From Marinobacter zhejiangensis (GTDB lineage: Bacteria; Pseudomonadota; Gammaproteobacteria; Pseudomonadales; Oleiphilaceae), in assembly GCF_900114775.1 (NCBI RefSeq), contig NZ_FOUE01000002.1, positions 769,857 to 833,856 on the forward strand: 64,000 bases of DNA, read 5' to 3'. Position 1 is the first letter of the stretch, and the number at the start of each line of letters is the position of its first letter. Of this stretch, positions 33,342-45,303 are shown one piece after another. The position numbers and the translations under genes are program-made. The notes beneath the pieces were generated by a model, which did not search any database, was not told where the DNA came from, and worked only from the letters and a program-made list of their open reading frames with translations.

Positions 33342-34928
33342 ATGATCAGGATTTCGACCCAGCAGATGTTTTCCAACGGGATTAGCCGGCTCCAGAGCCT
33401 TAACGCTAACCTGCAGAAAACCGAAGAGCAGATTTCCACGGGTAAGAAGGTCAACCGAGCTTCTGACGACCCGGTTGCGGCCGCACGGATTCTAAAGCTG
33501 GACCAGGAGGTGGCTCGTATTGAGCAATACCAGCGCAACGCCGGATTGGCGGAGAACCGCCTCAACCAGGAGGAGGGCGCACTGACCGGCATGGTGGATG
33601 TGGTTCAGCGGATACGTGAGCTGACGGTCCAGGCGGGGAATGCCACCCTGTCTGACAAGGACCGTGACTCGATTGCCTCTGAACTCAGGCAGCGGCTTGA
33701 TCAGCTGGGCAACCTGGCGAATACCCGGGACGCTTCCGGTGAATACATCTTTAGTGGCTTTCAGGGGGACACCCCGGCCTTCGGCAAGAACATTTCCGGC
33801 CACTACGTGTATCAGGGCGATGAGGGCCAGCGCTTCCTTGAAATTGACGAGGGTGTAAGGCTGGCCATCAGCGACCACGGCAAGGGGATCTTTGTCGATA
33901 TACCCAGTGCCCATACCACGTTCTTTGCTGAAGCCAGCGCCACCAATACCTCCGGTGCCCAGATCAGTACCGGCATGGTCCTGGATCAAGAGGCCTATGA
34001 CGGTTTCGTTGATTCCCTGAGTGGCGATGACCTGATCGTGCGATTCCAGGACGATGGTTTGGGTGGGCTTAACTATGAAGTGGTGGCCAAAAGCGAGCCG
34101 GAGCCGAAAACCGTGCTTGCCACGGGGCCGTACAGCAGTGGCGACAGCATCGTGTTTGAAGGCATCCAGTTTGAAATCACTGGCGCTCAGCTGGGGGATA
34201 CCTTCGACATTAAAACGTCAGGCAGACAGTCCATGTTTACCAGTATTGAAAAGCTGATCTATGGCCTGGAAAACCAGCCGCTGACGCCGGCTCAGGCGAC
34301 CATAGACGGGACCACCGGCTTTGTCCCGAATACCGGTGACGTTATGTACATCAACGGTGTCGCCCTTGGGCCGTTCACCGCTGGCGACACCGTTGCTGAT
34401 CTTGATGCGGCAATCAATGCCAACATCGAACTGAAAAATGCCGGGGTCAGCTCAGAGCTCAACGGGAACCAGCTGGTGATCACCGGGCAGGGCCAGGATT
34501 TGCGCATTTCTGGCGCCGATGAGAGTGTTACCCCAGCGGTGACCACTTGGACGGGCGACCTGACGGTGGGTGGTGGTAAGTTTGAAGACCTCAGCATCGT
34601 GGGGGGTGTTGGCGTGGCTGCGGTCAATGTTGGCAGTGGCCAGCAGGCTTACTATGACCTGATCGCCGATTCCCTGATCAATCTCGACAACATCCAGGAC
34701 AGCATCCTCCTGACCCAGACCGAGCTTGGTGGGCGGATGAATGCCGTGGAGACAACGTCAGACTTCCTGGAGGATTCATCCTTGTACAGCAAGGATATTC
34801 GCTCTCAACTGCAGGATGTGGACTATGCCGAGGCCATCAGTACGCTGAGCTTCCAGAGCTTTGTCCTGCAGGCGGCCCAGCAGTCATTTGCACAGGTTTC
34901 CCAGTTGAGCCTGTTTGACCGTCTTTAA
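33342..34928 (+). CDS. flgL: Hook-filament junction protein FlgL (HAP3), enlarged
   Basis: A protein of 528 residues. N-terminal flagellin-like domain with LQKTEEQISTGKKVNRASDD and the C-terminal helix YAEAISTLSFQSFVLQAAQQ. E. coli FlgL has 317 residues and many relatives about 400, so this is long. The added segment at about residues 315-415 resembles a flagellin IN domain (DVMYINGVALGPFTAGDTVA, then DLDAAINANIELKNAGVSS). It links FlgK to the filament. GAGGAAC precedes the ATG. Last gene of the flagellar cluster in this window. Confidence 0.94.
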   Translation: MIRISTQQMFSNGISRLQSLNANLQKTEEQISTGKKVNRASDDPVAAARILKLDQEVARIEQYQRNAGLAENRLNQEEGALTGMVDVVQRIRELTVQAGNATLSDKDRDSIASELRQRLDQLGNLANTRDASGEYIFSGFQGDTPAFGKNISGHYVYQGDEGQRFLEIDEGVRLAISDHGKGIFVDIPSAHTTFFAEASATNTSGAQISTGMVLDQEAYDGFVDSLSGDDLIVRFQDDGLGGLNYEVVAKSEPEPKTVLATGPYSSGDSIVFEGIQFEITGAQLGDTFDIKTSGRQSMFTSIEKLIYGLENQPLTPAQATIDGTTGFVPNTGDVMYINGVALGPFTAGDTVADLDAAINANIELKNAGVSSELNGNQLVITGQGQDLRISGADESVTPAVTTWTGDLTVGGGKFEDLSIVGGVGVAAVNVGSGQQAYYDLIADSLINLDNIQDSILLTQTELGGRMNAVETTSDFLEDSSLYSKDIRSQLQDVDYAEAISTLSFQSFVLQAAQQSFAQVSQLSLFDRL

Positions 34929-34968
34929 GGAATTGCGAATTAAAATGCGCGGACATCAACACAGGTTG

Positions 34969-34996
34969 TTGATTTCAGAGTTCGCGTGAGTATAAT
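34969..34996 (+). promoter_or_regulatory. Promoter of tRNA-Leu
   Basis: TTGATT and a perfect TATAAT separated by 16 bases. Transcription would begin about ten bases before the tRNA. Confidence 0.75.
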
Positions 34997-35012
34997 TCGC
35001 AGTCTCTCCGAT

Positions 35013-35099
35013 GCCAGCGTGGTGAAATTGGTAGACACAGGGGATTCAAAATCCCCCGCCTTCACGGGCTTGGCGGTTCGAGTCCGCCCGCTGGTACCA
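35013..35099 (+). tRNA. tRNA-Leu (anticodon CAA)
   Basis: Eighty-seven bases with a long variable arm as expected for leucine. The acceptor GCCAGCG pairs with CGCTGGT (first pair G.U), the anticodon loop TTCAAAA gives CAA at 35047-35049, the T-arm is GGCGGTTCGAGTCCGCC, and the 3' CCA is encoded. It reads UUG codons. Confidence 0.97.
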
Positions 35100-35229
35100 C
35101 TTATTCGTAGATCGTTATGCCGGGACGTGAGGTCGTGAGATGTGGCCAGAAAGTCACGCCGGGACCTGCAATGTCCGCCCCGGATCAGAATTCAGCCGCG
35201 TCCCGCGGAACCCTTGAATAGTCCTCCCC

Positions 35230-37433
<2,204 letters not shown>

Positions 37434-37482
37434 TCGCGCCCACACCTTGAGTCCGACACCTTTTGAAAAACGGAGATTAGGA

Positions 37483-37845
37483 ATGAAAGCAATGAAACTT
37501 CTGGCGGCCGCACTGGTTGCTGCACTTCCTGGCGTGGCAATGGCACAGGAAGCCGCACCCGGTCAGATGGGCGCCATCGGCCAGATTATCTTTTTTGCCG
37601 GCTTTATCCTGATCTTCTATCTGTTGATCTGGCGCCCCCAGTCCAAGCGTGCAAAAGAGCATAAGGCGCTGATGTCTGGCCTGAACAAAGGCGACGAAAT
37701 CGTGACCTCCGGTGGTGTGGCAGGAAAAATCACCAAGGTAAGCGATGACTTCATCGTGGTAGAAATCGCTGACAATGTAGAGATCAAGGTCCAGAAAGTA
37801 GCGGTAGCGACTGCGCTGCCCAAGGGCACTCTGAAGGATATCTGA
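37483..37845 (+). CDS. yajC: Preprotein translocase accessory subunit YajC
   Basis: A protein of 120 residues. A hydrophobic start (MKAMKLLAAALVAALPGVAM) that resembles a signal peptide precedes the usual YajC membrane segment (IGQIIFFAGFILIFYLLIWR), then RPQSKRAKEHKALMSGLNKG. YajC associates with SecDF in the inner membrane. The ATG at 37483 has GGAGATTAGGA upstream. It precedes secD, the usual order tgt-yajC-secD-secF. Confidence 0.93.
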   Translation: MKAMKLLAAALVAALPGVAMAQEAAPGQMGAIGQIIFFAGFILIFYLLIWRPQSKRAKEHKALMSGLNKGDEIVTSGGVAGKITKVSDDFIVVEIADNVEIKVQKVAVATALPKGTLKDI

Positions 37846-37928
37846 TTGGCCGCGCTGAGCTTGCTCAGCGCTACCGGTAACCTTCAATACATTCGAAATT
37901 TTTCGATACTTTCGATACTAGGGACCCC

Positions 37929-39803
37929 ATGCTCAACAAGTACCCGCTCTGGAAAAACCTGGTCATCCTGTTTGCATTGGTGATCGGGTTCATCTACGCG
38001 CTGCCAAATCTCTACCCAGATGATTTTGCAGTACAAATCACAGGTGCTCGTAGTAGTACCGAGGTCGATCAGCGTGTTCTGGATCGGGCAACGTCCGCAT
38101 TGGAAAATGCGGGGATTGCGGTGAAGTCCAGTAGTCTGGACGACCGCAATGGCCTGATCCGTCTGAACAACAGTGACGACCAGTTGCGGGCGAGCCGGCT
38201 GGTTCAGGGCGCATTGAGCGACAGCTATCTGGTTGCCCTGAATATGGCGCCTTCCACCCCGGATTGGCTGCGTAGTGTTGGGGCGGGTCCCATGAAGCTG
38301 GGTCTTGACCTGCGTGGTGGTGTCCACTTCCTGCTGGAAGTGGACATGGAAACCGCGCTGGCGCAAAAGCTGGATGCCTTGTCCGGCCAGATCAAACGGG
38401 AACTGCGTGACGAGCGTATCCGCTATCGCGGTGGTGACGTCAGCGGCGACCGGGAAATCCTGCTTACGTTCCGGGATGAGGAGTCCCGCAGCGAAGCGTT
38501 TGACTTGATCAAACGTCAGTACATTCAATTCCTGCTGGATGAGCGCACGACTGACGACCAGCTGGAACTCGCGTTGACCCTGTCTGAGGCTGAGGTCAAG
38601 CAGATTCAGGAATATGCCCTGGAGCAGAACCTGACCACCATCCGTAACCGGGTGAACGAACTGGGTGTTGCCGAGCCGCTGGTTCAGCGTCAGGGTTCTG
38701 ACCGTATCATCGTTGAACTGCCGGGTGTGCAGGATACTGCTCAAGCCAAGCGTGTTCTTGGTGCCACGGCCAACCTTGAGTTCCGCCTTGAGGCCCGTCC
38801 AGACGCGGCCACGGGGACCACCGAAACGTATACTTTCCGTGATGACCCGAACCGCTCAGCGCAGTTGGAGCGGGACATCATTGTGACCGGTAACAATGTG
38901 TCGAATGCCCAGCAGGCGTTTGACGAAAACGGTCGTCCTCAGGTCAATATCACCATGGACGCCGTTGGCGGTGACCTGATGAACCGGGCTACCCGCAATG
39001 CCATCAAGCGTCGGATGGCCGTAGTGTTTATTGAGTATAAGACCAAAACCGAAGAGCGCATGGTCGATGGTGTGAGTCAGACTGTGGAGCGCCGCGTTGA
39101 AGAGCGGGGCGTTATCAGTCTGGCGACCATCCAGTCAGCACTGGGTGCCAGCTTCCGGATTACCGGTCTGGACTCTATTCCAGAGGCCTCTGAGCTTGCG
39201 CTGTTGCTGCGGGCCGGCTCGCTGGCGGCGCCGATGTATTTTGTGCAGGAACGTACGATTGGTCCCAGCCTGGGTCAGCAGAATATCGATGCGGGCCTGA
39301 ACTCAATCATCCTCGGCTTTGCCCTGGTTCTGGTCTACATGCTGGTCTACTACCGTGGCTTTGGCCTGATCGCCAACGTGGCGCTGACCTTGAACCTGAT
39401 GTTGCTGATCGCTTGTATGTCGATTCTGTCAGCGACACTGACGCTGCCGGGTATTGCGGGTATCGTACTGACGGTTGGTATGGCGGTGGATGCCAACGTG
39501 CTGATTTTTGAGCGGATACGTGAAGAGCTTAAATCCGGGGTGCCGCCACAGTCGGCCATCAATGCCGGTTATTCCCGTGCGTTCGTGTCGATCTTCGATG
39601 CCAACATCACGACCTTGCTGGTGGCGGTTATCCTGTTTGCAATGGGCTCCGGGCCGGTTAAAGGCTTCGCAGTTACCCTGTGCCTCGGTATCGTGACCTC
39701 CATGTTCACGGGACTTATGGTTAGCCGGGGCATTGTGAATCTGGTGTATGGCGGCCGTAAGGTCGAGAAACTGTCGATCGGAGGGAAGCTCGCCAATGTC
39801 TGA
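37929..39803 (+). CDS. secD: Protein translocase subunit SecD
   Basis: A protein of 624 residues that uses the proton gradient to pull secreted proteins through SecYEG. One membrane segment at the start (LVILFALVIGFIYALPNLYP), a large periplasmic part with GLDLRGGVHFLLEVDMETAL and five more membrane segments at the end with PSLGQQNIDAGLNSIILGFA and TVGMAVDANVLIFERIREEL. The conserved Asp in GMAVDANVLIFER is present. Its last eight bases overlap secF. Confidence 0.97.
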   Translation: MLNKYPLWKNLVILFALVIGFIYALPNLYPDDFAVQITGARSSTEVDQRVLDRATSALENAGIAVKSSSLDDRNGLIRLNNSDDQLRASRLVQGALSDSYLVALNMAPSTPDWLRSVGAGPMKLGLDLRGGVHFLLEVDMETALAQKLDALSGQIKRELRDERIRYRGGDVSGDREILLTFRDEESRSEAFDLIKRQYIQFLLDERTTDDQLELALTLSEAEVKQIQEYALEQNLTTIRNRVNELGVAEPLVQRQGSDRIIVELPGVQDTAQAKRVLGATANLEFRLEARPDAATGTTETYTFRDDPNRSAQLERDIIVTGNNVSNAQQAFDENGRPQVNITMDAVGGDLMNRATRNAIKRRMAVVFIEYKTKTEERMVDGVSQTVERRVEERGVISLATIQSALGASFRITGLDSIPEASELALLLRAGSLAAPMYFVQERTIGPSLGQQNIDAGLNSIILGFALVLVYMLVYYRGFGLIANVALTLNLMLLIACMSILSATLTLPGIAGIVLTVGMAVDANVLIFERIREELKSGVPPQSAINAGYSRAFVSIFDANITTLLVAVILFAMGSGPVKGFAVTLCLGIVTSMFTGLMVSRGIVNLVYGGRKVEKLSIGGKLANV

Positions 39804-40746
39804 TTCCACCAATAAACCGTTTGATTTCATGGGGCTGCGGAAGGCTGCTTCCGTACTTTCTATCGCCCTCGTGATTGCTTCCATTGTGATGCTGGCAACC
39901 CGTGGTCTGAACTTGGGTCTGGATTTCACCGGCGGAACATCGGTGGAGCTGGAGTACCAGGAAGCGCCGTCACTGGATAATGTCAGGAACACCCTGGCTG
40001 ACGCTGGGTATGAGCAGTTTGTCGTACAGAACTTTGGCTCCGACAACCTCGTTCTGGTTCGTATGGCTCAGGCTGATGATGACAAGCTGGCAGAGAACGT
40101 CACCCAGGCTCTGAAAGCCAACGGCGATCAGCTTGAGCTGGTGAGTTCCGAGTATGTTGGCTCCCAGGTGGGTGATGAGCTTAAGGAAGACAGTGGCCTC
40201 GGGTTGCTGATCGCCCTGGCGGTCGTGCTGATCTACGTTGGGATGCGCTTCCAGTTCAAATTCGGTATTGCGTCAGTGGTACCGTTGGCACACGACGTCA
40301 TCATTATCCTGGGCGTGTTTGCCCTGTTCCAGTGGACCTTCGACCTGAGTGTGCTGGCGGCATTGCTGGCGGTTATCGGTTACTCGCTGAACGATACCAT
40401 CGTTGTTGCCGACCGGATCCGGGAGAACTTCCGGAAGATGAGGGTGGGGGATGCCGAAGAGATTATCAACGAGTCCATTCACCAGACCATCGCTCGGACC
40501 ATCAATACCTCCGGTACAACCTTGGTGGTGTTGCTGGCGCTGTATTTCCTGGGTGGCGAGGCGATCAACAATTTCGCCCTGGCACTGATTATCGGTGTGG
40601 TTGTTGGTACCTATTCTTCCATCTACGTTTCGGCCAACCTGTTGGTCGGTCTCGGTGTTACCCGAGAGGATATGGTGTTGCCGCCGAAAGAAGGTAATGG
40701 TGGCGAGGAAGAAGAGCAGCCACCCGAGTGGTTGAATCGGATGTGA
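39796..40746 (+). CDS. secF: Protein translocase subunit SecF
   Basis: A protein of 316 residues, partner of SecD. It begins with a membrane segment followed by the conserved GLNLGLDFTGGTSVELEYQ and ends with five more segments including IGYSLNDTIVVADRIRENFR. The ATG at 39796 overlaps the end of secD by eight bases. A strong terminator lies 18 bases after the stop. Confidence 0.96.
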   Translation: MSDSTNKPFDFMGLRKAASVLSIALVIASIVMLATRGLNLGLDFTGGTSVELEYQEAPSLDNVRNTLADAGYEQFVVQNFGSDNLVLVRMAQADDDKLAENVTQALKANGDQLELVSSEYVGSQVGDELKEDSGLGLLIALAVVLIYVGMRFQFKFGIASVVPLAHDVIIILGVFALFQWTFDLSVLAALLAVIGYSLNDTIVVADRIRENFRKMRVGDAEEIINESIHQTIARTINTSGTTLVVLLALYFLGGEAINNFALALIIGVVVGTYSSIYVSANLLVGLGVTREDMVLPPKEGNGGEEEEQPPEWLNRM

Positions 40747-40764
40747 GGCTTTGCCTTAAACAAA

Positions 40765-40794
40765 AAAGCCGCGATCTGTGTCGCGGCTTTTTTT
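40765..40794 (+). terminator. Rho-independent terminator after secF
   Basis: AAAGCCGCGA / TCGCGGCTTT with a six-base loop followed by a run of T. It also has an A-run on the other side and may serve the convergent suhB-like gene. Confidence 0.93.
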
Positions 40795-40845
40795 ATGCTC
40801 CTCAGAATGTGCCCCCGCCGGATGGGTGGGGGCGTCGGAGCTGGA

Positions 40846-41643
40846 TTATCCCGGCAGGCGGCCGCGGAACGGCTGCAGTGACTTCAGGACTTCTTTGAAC
40901 AGTTTCGGGTTGGCAACCACAAGTTGCCGGTCAGTATTGGCAGACGGGTTGCCGGCGAAATCACCTGCCAGCGCACCGGACTCCAATGCCAGAACCAGGC
41001 CAATGGCGAGATCTTCAGCCTGTGGCCGAACGATAACGGCGGCATCAAGGCGTCCGGCAGCCACTCGAGCAAGATCCAGTGAGGTGCAGCCGCTAGTGCG
41101 CAGGTTGCCACACTGTTGTGCAAGGTTTGCGGCAAGTTCGCCCCAGATCAGAGGATCCTGCTTCTTGGCTTGCGCCAGAGCATTGGTCACCAGGTCTGCG
41201 TTCGCAAGCTGACGGGCGTTGCTCGCCCGAACCCGACGACTGTTGAGGGTGGCACCCTGGCCTCGGCTGGCGGTATATTCCTCGCCGCTGACCGGGTTAA
41301 CCAGCAGCAGGTTCTCGGTGCGGTTCGCCTTTTTCTGCACCAGCGCCAAGGCAAAATCCGGAACGTTACGCAGGAAATTTTCGCGGCCAAGGATTGGGAA
41401 AATGTGCCAGGACTTGTCTGCGCCACCCGCATCGGCCTCACCGATAGGGGCAATGGCGTGATCTTTGTAGGCCTTCTCCAGTTGCTCGGAAAAATTGTCG
41501 TAAATGGACTGAGCAACGCGATCGAGCTGCCCGCTGCGCTCGGCAGCATCATTCTCGGCAGGATCCTGTCGTTCGAAGTGCGCTTTAAGATAGTCGGAAC
41601 CCTGGCGCGCAATACGCAGGGCCATTTTAATTGCTGGTTGCAT
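40846..41643 (-). CDS. suhB: SuhB-family protein lacking the inositol monophosphatase catalytic motif
   Basis: A protein of 265 residues, aligned with SuhB by length, by position (divergent neighbour of trmJ, as in Pseudomonas) and by the start MQPAIKMALRIARQGSDYL. Active members bind magnesium through WxxDPLDGTxNF; here the same place reads WHIFPILGRENFLRN (residues 79-93), so both Asp residues and the Gly-Thr are gone. The late PWDxAAG motif is AEDLAIG. Enzyme activity is therefore very unlikely. In E. coli SuhB also takes part in rRNA transcription antitermination without needing its catalytic activity, and that role may be what remains here. The start at 41643 is by homology; the ribosome site is weak. 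Confidence 0.82.
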   Translation of the reverse strand: MQPAIKMALRIARQGSDYLKAHFERQDPAENDAAERSGQLDRVAQSIYDNFSEQLEKAYKDHAIAPIGEADAGGADKSWHIFPILGRENFLRNVPDFALALVQKKANRTENLLLVNPVSGEEYTASRGQGATLNSRRVRASNARQLANADLVTNALAQAKKQDPLIWGELAANLAQQCGNLRTSGCTSLDLARVAAGRLDAAVIVRPQAEDLAIGLVLALESGALAGDFAGNPSANTDRQLVVANPKLFKEVLKSLQPFRGRLPG

Positions 41644-41846
41644 CAGACTGTCTATTACCTGGCTGTATGGAAGGTCGCGTATGATACCAAAACCCTTATA
41701 TTCCTTGTACGTTTTTTGACTCAGCAATGTCACGGATAGGTTGCGACCATTTGTGATGGCTTTTCGGCTTATGCGAACAGGCGGTCAGGGCTCGTGATCT
41801 GGTATCATTCCCGCAAATTCCGCTAACCACGAGAGAATCTGTCATC

Positions 41847-42713
41847 ATGCTAAAGCCAGCACTACCGGGTGAAGCCTCACAGTCCAATTACGACCAGATC
41901 CGTATCGTCCTGGTGGAAACGACGCACTCCGGTAACATTGGTGCTGTTGCTCGTGCTATGAAAAACATGGGGTTGGCTAATCTTTGGCTCGTGAACCCAT
42001 CGTCGTTCCCGGATGAGGCTTCCTATGCACGTTCCTCCGGCGCCAGTGATGTGCTCGATAACGCTCGGGTGGTGAATACTCTGGATGAAGCTCTCAGTGA
42101 TTGTGTGCTCGTTATGGGAACCAGTGCCCGGGGGCGAAAGGTTCCCTGGCCGGTTATTCCCCCTCATCAGGCCGTGGAAACAGCGGCTGAGCATGCAGCC
42201 AAGGGGACGGTTGCGTTGGTGTTCGGTCGTGAAAGCAATGGCTTGAGCAATGAAGAGCTCCAGCGTTGCCACTACCATATCCATATTCCGTCAAATCCCG
42301 ATTACAGTTCGCTCAACCTGGCGATGGCGGTTCAGGTGGTGTGCTATGAGCTGCGGATGCACTATCTGCGGGGGCTTGAAGAAAAGGAAAGCCGCCCATA
42401 CCTAGGAGCCATGACCTCGCCTTTGGATGAAGGTTGGGATGTGCCCCTGGGAACGGTCGAAGAAGTTGAAGGCTTTTTCGGCCATCTGGAGGACACCCTC
42501 GAAGCCATTGCGTTCCACCGTCGGGAAAATCCCCGTCAGCTGATGACCCGGCTGCGGCGGCTGTTTCAGCGCGCCCAGATGGATCAGATGGAGCTGAATA
42601 TCCTTCGAGGTGTTTTGTCGGCTGTCCAGAAATCGGCGAAAACAGGGGCCGCCGAGCAGGAGAGCCGCTCCGGCGAGGAAACTCAGCACAGTCAGGATCA
42701 GAACCATGTTTGA
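41847..42713 (+). CDS. trmJ: tRNA (cytidine/uridine-2'-O-)-methyltransferase TrmJ
   Basis: A protein of 288 residues of the SPOUT superfamily that methylates the 2'-O of nucleotide 32 in several tRNAs. The N-terminal [20 protein letters not shown], the central [15 protein letters not shown] and the knot-forming [20 protein letters not shown] are all diagnostic. The last eight bases overlap cysE. It is divergent from suhB. Confidence 0.95.
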   Translation: MLKPALPGEASQSNYDQIRIVLVETTHSGNIGAVARAMKNMGLANLWLVNPSSFPDEASYARSSGASDVLDNARVVNTLDEALSDCVLVMGTSARGRKVPWPVIPPHQAVETAAEHAAKGTVALVFGRESNGLSNEELQRCHYHIHIPSNPDYSSLNLAMAVQVVCYELRMHYLRGLEEKESRPYLGAMTSPLDEGWDVPLGTVEEVEGFFGHLEDTLEAIAFHRRENPRQLMTRLRRLFQRAQMDQMELNILRGVLSAVQKSAKTGAAEQESRSGEETQHSQDQNHV

Positions 42714-43491
42714 TCGGTTGAAAGAAGATATCCGCAGTGTATTTCATCGTGATCCGGCCGCACGCAACACCTTTGAGGTGCTGACGAACTACCCCGGCCT
42801 TCACGCATTGCTGTTGCACCGTCTGGCCCACTGGCTGTGGAATCTGGGGTTGAAGTGGCTTGCCCGTACGATTTCCACCATCTCCCGCTGGCTGACGGGT
42901 ATTGAGATCCACCCCGGTGCCACCATCGGTCGCCGTTTCTTTATCGATCATGGGATGGGGGTGGTGATTGGTGAAACCACCGTTATTGGCGATGATGTCA
43001 CGCTTTATCAGGGGGTAACCCTTGGTGGTACCAGCTGGAACAAGGGAAAGCGCCACCCAACCCTCGGCAACGGTGTTGTTGTCGGTGCGGGCGCCAAAAT
43101 TCTTGGGCCGTTTGAGGTGGGTGATGGCGCCAAGGTGGGTTCAAACTCAGTAGTCACCAAGGCCGTTCCGGAAGGTGCAACGGTCGTTGGGATTCCCGGG
43201 CGGGTGATCGTCAAGAGTGTGAGTGAAGACGATGCCCGTCGCCGTGAGATGGAAGAGCGCATGGGCTTTGATGCCTACGGAGTGACCGATGAGATGCCTG
43301 ACCCGGTAGCCAGGGCAGTGCGAAGCCTGCTTGATCATATGCACGCCGTTGACGAGCGGATCGAAAACATGTGCAAAGCCTTGCACAAGCTTGATAGTGA
43401 ATACCGAAATGGTGAGCTCCCCCCGCTGGACGACAAAGACTTTGATTGCGTGCGGGACGACGTTGGCGACAGCGAGAGCGGGCGGGCGTGA
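42706..43491 (+). CDS. cysE: Serine O-acetyltransferase CysE
   Basis: A protein of 261 residues that makes O-acetylserine for cysteine synthesis. The left-handed beta-helix with hexapeptide repeats begins at [20 protein letters not shown]; the catalytic His lies there, and [20 protein letters not shown] followed by [14 protein letters not shown] is characteristic. The ATG at 42706 overlaps trmJ. Cysteine supply precedes the cysteine desulfurase iscS two genes later. Confidence 0.95.
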   Translation: MFDRLKEDIRSVFHRDPAARNTFEVLTNYPGLHALLLHRLAHWLWNLGLKWLARTISTISRWLTGIEIHPGATIGRRFFIDHGMGVVIGETTVIGDDVTLYQGVTLGGTSWNKGKRHPTLGNGVVVGAGAKILGPFEVGDGAKVGSNSVVTKAVPEGATVVGIPGRVIVKSVSEDDARRREMEERMGFDAYGVTDEMPDPVARAVRSLLDHMHAVDERIENMCKALHKLDSEYRNGELPPLDDKDFDCVRDDVGDSESGRA

Positions 43492-43493
43492 AT

Positions 43494-43524
43494 ACTTGAC
43501 TGAATTAGTAGGTCAATTCATACT
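43494..43524 (+). promoter_or_regulatory. Promoter and IscR-type binding site of iscR
   Basis: TTGACT (43496-43501) and CATACT (43519-43524) are spaced by 17 bases. Around the -35, ATACTTGACTGAATTAGT follows the left half and centre of the type 1 IscR site (ATASYYGACTRwwwYAGT); the right half is less exact. IscR carrying its iron-sulphur cluster normally represses its own operon through such a site. Confidence 0.7.
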
Positions 43525-43570
43525 CAAAAACCGTGAATTTTCCACACTCCGATAGTCAGGGCTTGTCTCT

Positions 43571-44065
43571 ATGCGACTGACCACAAAAGGCCGGTATGCG
43601 GTAACTGCCATGCTTGATCTGGCGCTTCATGGCAGTGACGGTCCCGTGAGTCTCGCTGATATCTCTGTTCGCCAGGAAATATCACTGTCTTATCTGGAGC
43701 AGCTCTTCTCCCGCCTGCGCCGGCACCAGTTGGTTGCCAGTGTGCGAGGGCCGGGGGGAGGGTATCGTCTGAGCCGTGGCGCGGAAGAGATTTTCATTTC
43801 TGAGGTCGTGGATGCAGTGAACGAGTCCCTCGATACCACGCGTTGTGGGAACAAGGGGGATTGCCAGAAAGGGGAGAAATGCCTGACCCATCATCTCTGG
43901 TCTGACCTCAGCCAGCAGATTCATCATTTCCTGAGTGGAATCAGTCTTGCTGACCTGGTTGCCAAACGCGAAATTCAGGCGGTTGCGGCAAGGCAGGACA
44001 AGCAGCAGGAACTTGAATCGGAAACCATTAATACCGAGCGTCTCTCAGAACAAGCGCCGGCCTGA
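43571..44065 (+). CDS. iscR: Iron-sulphur cluster-responsive regulator IscR
   Basis: A protein of 164 residues of the Rrf2 family. The winged helix reads [20 protein letters not shown] through [12 protein letters not shown]. The three cluster cysteines are in [13 protein letters not shown] (Cx5Cx5C) and the His ligand in CLTHHLW, so [2Fe-2S] binding is intact. It senses cluster supply and controls Fe-S assembly genes. The promoter carries an IscR-like site. The following gene is iscS, 19 bases downstream. Confidence 0.96.
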   Translation: MRLTTKGRYAVTAMLDLALHGSDGPVSLADISVRQEISLSYLEQLFSRLRRHQLVASVRGPGGGYRLSRGAEEIFISEVVDAVNESLDTTRCGNKGDCQKGEKCLTHHLWSDLSQQIHHFLSGISLADLVAKREIQAVAARQDKQQELESETINTERLSEQAPA

Positions 44066-44084
44066 CCATTCGCAATTCAATGCT

Positions 44085-45233
44085 ATGAAAAAACCAGTGT
44101 ATATGGATTATGCGGCAACGACGCCCGTAGACGGTGCCGTTGCTGAAGAAATGTCTCGTCACCTGACTCTGGATGGCGTGTTCGGTAACCCCGCTTCTCG
44201 CTCCCATGTCTATGGCTGGCAAGCTGAAGCGGCGGTAGAGAACGGGCGCCGTCAGGTGGCAGAGCTGATTGGTGCTGATCCGCGGGAGATCGTGTGGACT
44301 TCGGGAGCAACCGAGGCGGACAACCTGGCCATTCTGGGCGCAGTCCACGGCCACGACAACCCCCATGTGATCACGTCCAAAATCGAGCATAAGGCGGTGC
44401 TTGATACCTGTAAGTGGCTGGAGCAGGAGGGGGCCGAGGTCACCTGGCTCGATCCAGACGCCGAAGGCAAGGTTTCAGTGGAACAGGTCGCAGCTGCATT
44501 GAAGGACAATACCGTCCTGGTCAGCCTGATGCTGGTCAACAATGAGCTCGGAACCATCACCGATGTGGCGCCTATCGGTGCGTTACTGCGTGAGCGGGGG
44601 GTGCTGTTTCATGTGGATGCTGCCCAAGCGGCCGGCAAGATTCCGGTGAATGTGGCGAGCCTTCGGGTGGACCTGATGTCGCTTTCAGGCCATAAGGTAT
44701 ATGGCCCCAAAGGGATTGGTGCGCTTTACGTTCGCCGCTCGCCCGAGGTCCGGATCTCGCCGCAGATGCACGGCGGTGGTCATGAGCGTGGAATGCGCTC
44801 GGGTACGCTTCCTACCCACCAGATTGTAGGTATGGGGAAGGCGTTTGAAATCGCTGGAGAGCAGCTCCAAGAAGAGGTCGCACGCCTCAGCGGATTGCGT
44901 CAACAATTCATCTCAGCCGTTATGAAGGCTGAAGGTGTCAGCCTGAATGGGAGCCCGGATGCCTGCGCCCCAGGTATTATGAATCTGTCATTTGACGGTG
45001 TTGAAGCGGAATCGCTGATGCTCGGCTTGAGGGATCTTGCGGTTTCCTCGGGTTCAGCGTGTGCGTCGGCTACGCTGGAGCCGTCCTATGTGCTGCGTGG
45101 TATCGGCCTCAGTGATGAACAGGCCCATCGCGCCCTCAGGTTTTCGATGGGTCGCTTCACCACGGAAGAAGAAGTCGAGTTTGCGGCCTCCCAGGTGGTG
45201 GACGTCGTGACCCGTCTTCGTTCAGTCCGGTAG
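44085..45233 (+). CDS. iscS: Cysteine desulfurase IscS, without the C-terminal IscU-docking tail
   Basis: A protein of 382 residues, a PLP enzyme that takes sulphur from cysteine. It has [16 protein letters not shown] at the start, the PLP-binding Lys in [14 protein letters not shown] and the active Cys in [16 protein letters not shown]. coli IscS (404 residues) continues after the RLR near its end with about 20 residues that contact IscU; here the protein stops at TRLRSVR. The downstream iscU and partner genes are absent, so loss of the tail and of its partner agree. The ATG at 44085 fits the family start. Confidence 0.93.
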   Translation: MKKPVYMDYAATTPVDGAVAEEMSRHLTLDGVFGNPASRSHVYGWQAEAAVENGRRQVAELIGADPREIVWTSGATEADNLAILGAVHGHDNPHVITSKIEHKAVLDTCKWLEQEGAEVTWLDPDAEGKVSVEQVAAALKDNTVLVSLMLVNNELGTITDVAPIGALLRERGVLFHVDAAQAAGKIPVNVASLRVDLMSLSGHKVYGPKGIGALYVRRSPEVRISPQMHGGGHERGMRSGTLPTHQIVGMGKAFEIAGEQLQEEVARLSGLRQQFISAVMKAEGVSLNGSPDACAPGIMNLSFDGVEAESLMLGLRDLAVSSGSACASATLEPSYVLRGIGLSDEQAHRALRFSMGRFTTEEEVEFAASQVVDVVTRLRSVR

Positions 45234-45259
45234 GCAGTGGGCCCCGGACTGCGTATAAT
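45231..45259 (+). promoter_or_regulatory. Promoter of ndk
   Basis: TAGGCA and a perfect TATAAT separated by 17 bases, overlapping the iscS stop. It would give ndk its own transcript independent of iscRS. Confidence 0.65.
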
Positions 45260-45303
45260 CCAACCCGGAATTTCCACCCTGAATATTAAACTGGAGACAA
45301 ACC

